Made by a program: the position numbers and the translations under genes. A DNA stretch of 64,000 bases from Rugalucina vietnamica (lineage: Eukaryota; Mollusca; Bivalvia; Lucinida; Lucinidae), in NCBI GenBank assembly GCA_964017185.1, contig OZ024879.1:47411383-47475382 (forward strand), read 5' to 3'. Below, in pieces: positions 55,944-64,000 of the stretch (position 1 is its first letter; each line of letters starts with the position of its first letter). A model generated the notes under the pieces. The model was not told the DNA's origin. It worked only from the letters and a program-made list of their open reading frames with translations, and did no database searches.

Positions 55944-56182
55944 CTCATATAGTAAAAATGGGGTTTACAGGGGTATACATATTTTCCCTAGTTTTGATCC
56001 AAAATTGCATAGACTGTGGGTGCTCGTTAGAACCGCCTCGACGAGGCGGTTCTAACGTGTCCCCAAAATCTATGTTTTGAGCAAAAATATTAAAAACATC
56101 AAATTTTTTCCACTCAATTTTCATTTTTTGCTTTTTAAAAAAATTCTCTGTATATTGATTGCATGGGTAGGTTTTCGTGATG
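55944..56182 (-). mobile_element. PAL2 copy (one end truncated)
   Basis: Reverse orientation, GGTGCTCGTTAGAACCGCC hairpin, GTAGGTTTTCGTGATG end. Confidence 0.84.
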
Positions 56183-56224
56183 CGGTTGATACCAAACTGA
56201 CAATACTGAGAAGTGGACAAGATT

Positions 56225-56293
56225 CATTACGAAAACTTACCTATAATATGCAGATATTTTTTGCAGCTGTAAATAAAATGAAAATGTTATCAA

Positions 56294-56377
<84 letters not shown>

Positions 56378-56554
56378 TAATCATTGATAGAGGGCACACA
56401 TTAAATGCTAGTTCTAACGAGTACCGACAATCTATGTTTTGGAGCGAAAATAAGAAAAGTAGGTATACCCCTGGGTGAAACCCAGTTTTAACATATAAAA
56501 ATGGGCTTTAAGTGGGTATACATATATATTAAACATGGACATGTTATCCTGATG
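56225..56554 (+). mobile_element. PAL2 copy with ATT microsatellite
   Basis: CATTACGAAAACTTACC start and GATG end. The left hairpin arm is partly replaced by an (ATT)n run of about 80 bp (56296-56376). Confidence 0.82.
56296..56376. repeat. (ATT)n microsatellite
   Basis: About 27 uninterrupted TTA/ATT triplets inside PAL2. Confidence 0.97.
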
Positions 56555-56687
56555 ACAGATCAGTTCAGCCTCTCCTTGGCATTAACTTAAAAGAATAACA
56601 ACATGCCATGGGCTCGTGCCCGAGTCAGAAAGTACGTGTGTGGCTGTGGAGTGAGTGCACAAGGCATGATGCGTGCGAGATAGAGCT

Positions 56688-56944
56688 CGTTACGAAAACG
56701 TGCCCATGCAATAAACAGAGATTCTTGAGCTTTAATAACTGAAAAATTTTCAGCTGAAAAAAAAAATGATATTTTTCTTGTTTTTGCTCAAAACATAGAT
56801 TGTGGCGAGGTGGTTCTAACGAGTACCCACAATCTATGTTTTGGATCAAAAATTAGAAGAATTGTAAACCCCTGCATACCCCAGTTTTGCTACATAAAAT
56901 GGGTCTAGGGGGTATATATATTTCACGGTCATGTTTTCCCGATG
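56688..56944 (+). mobile_element. PAL2 copy, left hairpin arm deleted
   Basis: GATTGTGGCGAGGTGG: the tip side of the left arm is lost. The right arm CTAACGAGTACCC is intact. Confidence 0.82.
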
Positions 56945-57166
56945 CTACATTTATGCTACTGCACACAGGGGAAATCAAGGCCCCGTATACAGGAGACAAA
57001 ATATTTTTCTACCCGTTTATTATTTTTCCGATGTTTGGGCTGCTCTGCATTGGTCAGGATTGTCAGTTCATAACGAAAACCTATGCCAAACTGCAGAAAG
57101 GGATGGTGCCAAACTGACAGTTCAGAGAGAAGAAAATGATTATCACTACTCTCTGAACTTTATTTT

Positions 57167-57387
57167 GAGCCGCGTCATGAGAAAACCTGATTTTTGCTTA
57201 TGCGAAAACAAAGACGCAGATCGGCTGTGCAGTAAATGCACAGCTGATTCGCTGATCGGAAAGTACAATTCCTCTTCTACTTAAATCCAAAATGTCAAGA
57301 TTCTAGCTTTCTTCTGTGACTGTACAGGCCGGTTTGTGTCGGACCTTGACGGAAACCCCGAAGACCGGTTTTCTCGCGTCGCGGCTA
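57167..57387 (+). mobile_element. PAL1 copy, CCGG-arm subtype
   Basis: GAGCCGCGTCATGAG start and CGCGTCGCGGCTA end. Second hairpin arm mostly lost. Confidence 0.85.
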
Positions 57388-58408
57388 ATGTGTTTGAGAA
57401 CAATAACAACATGGGTGTGTGCATGGTGGGTCAGGAAGTGCGTGTGTGTCTGGGGGGGTTGATACATTGACCTATTGCGCGCGAGCCACACGAAAAGGTT
57501 CTACTGCTATATGGGTCATTATAAAAAAAATGGAGCAATCCTTGTCCTTGATGGTTTTCTCGCAAGCGCGATGTCCGAGGTTTGCTTTTTCCATGTATAA
57601 TATTAGTTTCCGCGGTGCTTTACTACAACCACACGCGATTTCACGTTTCCGAGTACGTTATTTGCAAAAAAAGAGATGCTAGAAGTGCTATTTTATCGAT
57701 TTTTACCGTGTCCCTGGGTCAGGGTAAGTAGTTTTATTTGTTTCCATTGCAAAAGAAGCTTGACAGAAATCACATTTTCTGTGACCATCTATTGCATAGA
57801 ATGTTATTGAAGTCAAATTCAAAAATCTTATGATATATAAAGTGCTATTTAAGGGTGGGGGCACATATATAGTGTTGTCCCTGGAAAACGTATCAGTGCT
57901 GTCACAGTTATTGAAAATCGATTTTGACCAGAGTTACGTGTCATTTTCTCGGATCAAAACAATCGCGTTTTGTAGACGACACCAAGCTGAAGAAGTAATG
58001 GTAAAAAACATTTTAACAAATTGCATTACTCTGTTCCTATACCATAAAGAAATGTCATAATTGGAGTGGGAATTTTACAAGCATCAGTCCTATCACGTGC
58101 ATTTTGCCGTTTCTTGCAAATATCACATACATTTTAAAACCATGACTGAATTCCAACTTAGGAGCAGTTAGAATATACATGCAAAGTTTTCATCCTGCAT
58201 CCTGTTGTTAGTCATTAGAATTAAATTTCTGTGTGAAACTCAGTACTGTCACGGATCAGTGCTGTCACGGTCGTGACAGTAATGATGTGACAGCACTGAG
58301 TTGACTTCTGTCAGCAGGTGTGGATTCAGTTAATTTCCTAGGCTGACAAGAGTAAGGTCGCCTTTCACGAGAGGGTCTCAGCTAGTGGCTAGACTGGCTC
58401 CAGTCGTT

Positions 58409-58434
58409 ACTGTTTTTTTTTTTTTTTTTTTTTT
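58409..58434. repeat. Poly-T tract
   Basis: About 26 T followed by an A-rich stretch. Another of about 40 T is at 61667-61707. Confidence 0.9.
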
Positions 58435-59070
58435 TTACCTATATTAAAAGAAAAAAAAATACTGAGTGGCAAAAATTTCTAACTGGCCCAACAGTAGCCT
58501 TGAGTTTCTGACTAGTAGGGGAGATTATATTATCAGAAAAGGGGTCAAGTAAGAGTCAAGTAAGAATTATTCACCTTTGCTAAAACTCAAGGCCTGGAGC
58601 CAGGCTACTAGTGGCCAATTTATATCGCTTTCAAAATCATTTGAGGTGTGGATGGGTGATACAAAACTACAAATTCAAAATGCTTCGTCGACCACTGTAT
58701 ACAATTAGCCACGGGGGTGGTACTCCCATAATGTTATTTACACAGTTTGTGTATGTCGCGCGATAAATGCCCTTTTTGGTAGTCCATTCCAAATTAGATT
58801 ACCCCTTTTCAGTAAAAAAAAAGACATTTTAAGTCCCCACTTATACGGAAAAAATCGCCTTTTTGTTTAAAACGCCATCCCTTTCCTCGAGGGGATTGAG
58901 GGGCAACTCAGGGTAATGCTGATACGGATGTGCCGTAAAACCTACCAAATTCATACACCTCGAAAAAGGGACCCGGTAATATACACACTAGGGGTCTATG
59001 ATACATGAAAATACGAAAATTTTAACCTTCTCTGACACATTTGTCTTTCAGTGTGTTTGTAAGTTGCATA

Positions 59071-59250
59071 CCATTACGAAAATATGTTACCCAGAGATTT
59101 TTTTAGCTTTAAAAATTGAAGAAAAAATATATCTGAGTGTGTACACGTTAGAACCGCCTAGGGTCAAATTTAAGAAACAAAAAGAAGTAACATTGTATAC
59201 CCCATTTTACCCTGTGTACCTCACTACATAAATGTGGGATTTAATGGGAT
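59071..59250 (+). mobile_element. PAL2 decayed copy
   Basis: CATTACGAAAATATG start and GTACACGTTAGAACCGCC. The right arm is lost. Confidence 0.65.
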
Positions 59251-59487
59251 ATATGTGAAAGCAAATGAATGTGCAGCTCATCTGCAAGTTAACCTAAATT
59301 TGAGGCCCATCCAAGGGGGTATTAGCTCCAAGCTCACTAAAAGAAAAATGACCTTTCTCCCTAGCTCCCTAAAAATCTTTTCCTTGCTCCTAGCTTCCTA
59401 AAACCAAGAGTATTCTCTTCTAGTAATCCCCATTTCCCTTCAATTGTTTTCCAGTTTTCCCAAGCTCCCTGAAAACAAAATGGCCTT

Positions 59488-59695
59488 GGGGAGCGCGGTG
59501 GCGTAGTGGTAGAGCGTCGGACTCTGAATCGAGAGGTCCTGGGTACGATCCCCACAGGCGTCACCGTGATGTGTCCTTGGGCAAGACACATTAACTCCCT
59601 ACAGTACTGGTTAAACTCAGGAAACGTTGGGCTTGTGCCGACATGACTGAAAAATTGTTGACTGGGACGTTAACACATACACAAACAAACAAAAT
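59488..59695 (+). mobile_element. SINE-1 copy (full length)
   Basis: Head GTGGCGTAGTGGTAGAGCGT, B box GGTACGATCC, CACATTAACTCCCTACAG, tail GCCGACATGACTGAAAAATT and GGGACGTTAA, ending in ACAAACAAACAAA. Confidence 0.88.
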
Positions 59696-60646
59696 GGCCC
59701 TGCTACCCAGCTCCCTAAAACCCGTGATAGGGTCCCAAATTTAATGTGGTCTTTTGTCGTGAACAATCCTGGTTGTCTCAGACCTGGTCGAAAGCCCCAA
59801 AGACACATTTTCTCAGCGCCTCTACTGTGCTTTGCGTGTTACATCGCGTTTGGTTTGCGTGAAGCGAACGTGCTTTGTTAGAGCATTGGATCTACGCAAA
59901 GGTGTCCTTGGTTAGAGCGTCAGCCGAGGCTTCGTTGGTTGCGACCTTAAGTGAGTCACTGCCTCTAAGCTCATCGGTAAATGGTCAGAAATTAATCATT
60001 TCCGCAAACATTGGAATGAAAACGGCGAGATTGGATAATTATCAGTGCTGTCACGACATCAGTGCTGTCACGATATCAGTGCTGTCACGGTCATAATTAT
60101 TTAAAATACTCAAAACGCATCATATACAAGTAATTGCCTTTGGTGTGTAATGATACCATATTGAAATAGTAAACGTTTAGCAGAACTAATTTTTGGTTTA
60201 ATCCTACAAGATAATGTCTACAAAAATAAAGCGTTTCAGAAACAGAACAAATCACAGTATGTGCATTTTCATTGAAGATCTCTTCCTCGTTAATTCATTG
60301 AAAGTATTTAAGGTTTGTGTGAATTATTGTTCGTAACAAGTTATATATGCCCCCACTTACAGATTGGGGAAGTCTTATCAAATGAGCGTTTTACGCAAGA
60401 AAGTTTGTTCGTGACAGCACTGACATTTTTTCAAGGGTACCATACAATTAATTAATGCTGGTCCACTATTTGTTCAGTTAAACTCGGCATATTTTATTTC
60501 TATATTCTATATGCTCCTGTTAATAAAACTATCTCATTAAAAAGAAAAAATGGACAATTATTTTTTTTCGTTTTGCCTTTCTGGATTGCTCCATTTTTTG
60601 ATAATGACCCATATACAATATGCTGAGCCCCAATTAGGTATTAGGG

Positions 60647-60800
60647 GAACACGTGGCGTGGTGATATGACATCGGACTCCGAATCGAGAGGTCCTGGGTT
60701 CGATCCCCACAGGCGGCATCGGGTTGTAGTATTGAGCAAGACAGGGTTGTCCTTGAGCAAGACACATTAACTCCCCACAGAACTGCAGTTTAAACTCTTA
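60647..60800 (+). mobile_element. SINE-1 copy (3' truncated)
   Basis: Head with B box GGGTTCGATCCCCAC and body GAGCAAGACACATTAACTCC. The conserved tail is missing. GAGCAAGACA occurs twice (60733, 60756), a small internal duplication. Confidence 0.75.
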
Positions 60801-61377
60801 GGAATATGAAAATTCTTAAATAAGAAATGATAAGTTTCATGGAATTCGAATCCCGTTCGCAGGGGTAGAAACCCCGGGGGTAGAAATCCAATGCTGTAAC
60901 CACTGAGCCAAAGAGTCGACTCCCTGACGCAGTATGTCAGAGATTGTACTTCGAAGAGCTATGTTATGTATAGAAGCTACGCATCATGTGACCTTCCAAC
61001 CACGGCAAATAATCTCGAATGAATGAGTGGTGAAATGGGACATAACAAAACAAAACTCAGGAAGCGTTGTCTCAGGCCCGTCACATGATTGAACATTTGT
61101 AGACATCGATAAGGTATGTCGGCATCGACTATATACAGACTGGGAATGAACTAAACATCGATTTTGTTAATCATGCTGGAGAGAGACATACTCAACACGA
61201 GAACATACTGTATTTATTCATATTGAAGAAGAACTTGGACAGGACAAAATGTATGAAAACATTCTCCAAGCCGCGTTAGAATTTCCGTCATTTCTCGTCA
61301 ATTTTGAACGATAGGACAGGGTTTCATCTACTACTGTCCATGCACCGTCTTTCAAGAACCTCATTTTTTTCCTTCAA

Positions 61378-61480
61378 AATCACCGTCCCGACATGACTGA
61401 AAAATTGTTGATTGGGACGTTAAGCCTCAACACACGCGCGCGCGCACTCGCACACACACACACGCGCACGCACGTACACA
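61378..61480 (+). mobile_element. SINE-1 tail with CA/CG microsatellite
   Basis: CCGTCCCGACATGACTGAAA and GGGACGTTAAGCCTCAACAC are followed by alternating CGCG and CACA. The tail seeded a purine-pyrimidine microsatellite. Confidence 0.75.
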
Positions 61481-61663
61481 TTTTCTTAAACATCTTGAGA
61501 ATACTATGAGCATGTCATCAAGTCATGAAAAGCGCCTCAAAATTTTGAAAACGATCCACAATTAAAAACGTTATGCCCGAAAATAACATTGAATAGGCAT
61601 TTTGCTTCTACAAGGGATATAATCCTGAAACCTATAATTGAATTTGAAGCAAATATGCAGGAC

Positions 61664-61709
<46 letters not shown>

Positions 61710-61710
<1 letters not shown>

Positions 61711-62775
61711 CAAGCTTCTCCGAAGGATGAGGTGATATGAAAGATAGAAGAAGATGATGTGATGATAAGATGATGATACCAAATTCTATTTTTTTTTATT
61801 CTATTAATTTTATTATTATTATTATATCAATGTTTTTACACACAAAACATTAATGCTAACATAGTATATATGCATGTATCATGTTTCAATACCAAATTGA
61901 TAAATTAATATTTAATTGCGGGATGATGCTAATATGTTTTGAATATATGATTTAAAATAATAGATTTTAAATACTACATATCTAAATTGTTTATCAGTTT
62001 GCTCCATATTCAGAGGGTCCTTTTAAGTGAAGCCTCACTCAACAAAAGTCCCTCCAAACATGGAGCTCAAGTTTAGTCTATAAGTATATTGATCTATTTG
62101 AATTGAAAACTTATTCTTTGGAATACCTGGAGTTGCCTGCCTTGATTATATATAATGATATATCATATATTTTCTTTGGGTTGCTATATAAGGTAGAAGG
62201 AAGTTAAGACCTGTGATGCAATGCCCTTGCATAGGCCGCTGATTCAGGAGAAGGTCTGAAGACTGAATCAGGGTCATTTATGGTCGGGTATATACATTCA
62301 TGAAAACAAGAAGACAGATAGTGATAAACAATGATTATAAATTTAGTTTGACGAAACAGGCGTATTCGTGATAAGAGGGTTTAATGATGAAACATGAGTA
62401 TTCATGAAAAATGTATACTGAAATTTTTCATAATAAACATTATCACATGACAGTTTTAATTGTCATTTATGTATTTTATGGTATGTGTGCATTTTAAATG
62501 AAACTGATCGATTTTGTTTTATTCAGGAACAACGCAACTTCCCTTACTTATGATTTTCACAATGGAAAAAGCCTTAGTCAAAATAATTTTCTAGCATAAT
62601 TTCCAGCACATTTGGGATGCAAAAGGTTGATATAATTATATTTTTCTTGAGTTATATTAGAAAAGAGTGATTTTGCAAAAGGCAGTTTCTGAAAGATGGT
62701 GTATGGACAGTAATTGGTTGATTGGTAGATAGCTGACTGCCGACTTCGCTAGACGAATCTACTGCAGGTCATTGT
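61710..62775. other. No gene seen
   Basis: AT-rich spacer following poly-T. ATGATG-like runs at 61750-61780. No exon recognised. Confidence 0.55.
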
Positions 62776-63040
62776 TATCAGGAAAACATGTCCGTGACAT
62801 GTATACCCCCTTGAACCCCACTTTTATATAGAAAAACTGGGGTATGCAGGGGTATTGCTCCAAACATAGAATGTGGGTACTCGTTAGAACCGCCTCGGCG
62901 AGGCGGTTCTAACGTGTACCCACAGTCTATGTTTTGAGGAAAAATTAGAATAATATATTTAAAAAATCCAGTGAAAATTTTCATTTTTACAACAAAAAAA
63001 AAAATTGTGTGTATATTACATGGGCATGTTTTCTGTAATG
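62776..63040 (-). mobile_element. PAL2 copy
   Basis: CAGGAAAACATGTCCGTG...TTTTCTGTAATG. Perfect tip GCCTCGGCGAGGC with the ACTCG/CGTGT mismatch pair. Confidence 0.88.
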
Positions 63041-63101
63041 GAACAGTGGCGAAAGGTGGATCTCATAAGTCTTCGCATTTTACTAAGTCCAACATAAGTC
63101 T

Positions 63102-63345
63102 GGCCCCGAGGTTATTAAACCTTTTTCATGCTCAGCTCAGCTGAGACTAAAATCTATCCTGCTCATAAATGTTAAAATGCCAACAAATGTTGGCATTTTA
63201 ACATTTATTAGGAGGATAAATTACAGGCTTTGGCAATATTGATCTGAAATTTCAGCCAGTTTTGGTTATTTCAGTATTTATGAGCAGTTTAAATTTCATG
63301 CTCAGCTGAGTTGAGCAAGAAAAAAGTTTTATAACCTCGACCCCA
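63102..63345 (+). mobile_element. PAL5 element
   Basis: GGCCCCGAGGTTATTAAACC / AAGTTTTATAACCTCGACCC, with the same inner GCTCAGCTCAGCTGAG and ATGCCAACAAATGTTGGCAT palindromes. Confidence 0.83.
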
Positions 63346-63614
63346 GGTTGAGTATACAGAGATGTCAATCTAGAGGCTTAAAATTTAGAATTTGCTAATA
63401 GCCAAAGTAATGTGGATCGTAATTATTTTGGAAGAAATAGAAAACATAACAAAAGGAATAAGAATTCATGTTATTATTTAATATTTCATATGCATAACAT
63501 ACAAAAATATACAATTGAATATTTACAATGCACATATTTACATGTTTTACATGTTTACAGCCTTTGCCTAGATGCGAAACTTAGCACATGGAACAAATGC
63601 AGTAACTATGGGAT

Positions 63615-63752
63615 TTATGTAGATTTTAGCCCTAAAGTAGTGATTCCCAACATAACATTAACGATACTAAGATGGCAAAGTGAGACCAAATCTTTGCATT
63701 TTCTAGCCTCGGCGATGCGAAAAGCGTTTTCGATTTGCCTTTCGTTTTTTAC
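63615..63752 (-). CDS. Possible last exon of a small membrane protein (CD225/dispanin-like?)
   Basis: Minus strand, after TTTTAAAACATAG there are 45 open codons and TAA. They include RQIENAFRIAEARKCKDLVS followed by a hydrophobic stretch LSIVNVMLGITTLGL. The pattern A-x-x-x-SR/AR-K-x-K then a membrane segment resembles the C-terminus of CD225-domain proteins, but the match is loose. No upstream exon was found before the window end in this orientation. Could be chance. Confidence 0.2.
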   Translation of the reverse strand, partial: VKNERQIENAFRIAEARKCKDLVSLCHLSIVNVMLGITTLGLKST

Positions 63753-63954
63753 CTATGTTTTAAAAGGAATGTTTTATAAAATGACAATGAATTTGGAATG
63801 TTATACTGATATCAACAAACTAAAACTTCAACACTGAAAATCCTGCAACAATATTCACTTTAAAAGTATATATTTGGTTGACACCGGGTTTTTAAAAAAG
63901 CGTTTTCTACCCGATTTTCTATTGCTAAATGTACTTGTATTTTAATCATTAAGT

Positions 63955-64000
63955 AAGCCGCCTCATGAGAAACCCAACATTTTGCATATGCGAAAACAAA
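63955..64000 (+). mobile_element. PAL1 copy cut by the window end
   Basis: AGCCGCCTCATGAGAAACCC, then GCATATGCGAAAACAAA. Confidence 0.75.

Larger units (their letters stand above)
57510..60613. mobile_element. 3.1-kb element with 32-bp TIRs
   Basis: TATGGGTCATTATAAAAAAA and TGGAGCAATCC at 57510, with the inverse (GGATTGCTCCATTTTTTGAT and AATGACCCATA) ending at 60613. TA on both sides. A second inverted pair lies inside: GGGTGGGGGCACATATATAG (57853) and the inverse of AAGTGGGGGCATATATAAC (near 60340-60370). Carries SINE-1 and PAL2 insertions; no recognised transposase. Confidence 0.72.

Noticed and set aside
56077-56478. 133-codon frame with a long poly-Leu run
   Set aside because: Produced by the (ATT)n microsatellite in PAL2.
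59500-59570. Possible tRNA genes at the SINE-1 heads (also 4720-4790, 23950-24010, 60655-60720)
   Set aside because: Acceptor stems are degenerate and all continue into the same SINE body and tail.
63412-63837. 141-codon plus-strand open frame
   Set aside because: Composition reflects AT-rich DNA (Ile, Lys, Tyr, Asn), with no domain; a weak exon candidate lies on the other strand.

Overview
Eukaryotic nuclear DNA, most likely from a bivalve mollusc. Evidence: short exons with GT-AG introns, AT-rich spacers, and very dense short non-autonomous transposons, including CORE/V-type SINE tails and Helentron-like elements with tandem-repeat cores, as is typical of bivalve genomes. No bacterial features, rRNA, CRISPR or confident tRNA genes were seen. 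Transposon family names used here (PAL1-5, HINE-A/B/C, SINE-1/2/3, GC6) are local labels, not database names.

Three protein-coding genes can be assembled with splice phases that agree throughout. (1) Positions 1996-17837, + strand: the last ten coding exons of an oxysterol-binding-protein-related gene of the ORP1/ORP2 type, ending in its stop codon; upstream exons lie outside the window. (2) 30908-34918, + strand: a complete five-exon core 1 beta-1,3-galactosyltransferase (C1GALT1-like, 344 aa). (3) 42114-51255, - strand: a complete three-exon Tribbles pseudokinase (338 aa), convergent with the galactosyltransferase. I see no functional operon-like link: a lipid-transfer protein, a Golgi O-glycosylation enzyme and a degradation-scaffold pseudokinase.

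Almost everything else is mobile or repetitive. PAL1 (about 235 bp, GAGCC...GGCTC ends, 4-bp target duplications) has about 36 copies. PAL2 (about 280 bp) has 13 copies. PAL3, PAL4 and PAL5 have 5, 2 and 2. Three different Helentron-like families (HINE-A at 142-1045 and 8433-9315, HINE-B at 10966-12127, HINE-C at 26440-28107) share one architecture. A decayed Tc1/mariner element is at 12547-14203. A 26-bp satellite occupies 26.06-30.72 kb and is split by a HINE-C and a SINE. A nested block at 52.6-55.7 kb holds two inverted copies of a 6-bp-TSD element (GC6), one inside a SINE and one inside an element with a PIF/Harbinger-like N-terminal remnant. A 3.1-kb terminal-inverted-repeat element spans 57.5-60.6 kb.

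The most unusual signals are: a conserved A-A mismatch in the hairpins of two unrelated palindromic families; co-varying terminal and hairpin-tip sequences in PAL1; a palindromic element that now supplies the 3' splice-site context of a C1GALT1 exon; and partial exon duplications inside the ORP gene.
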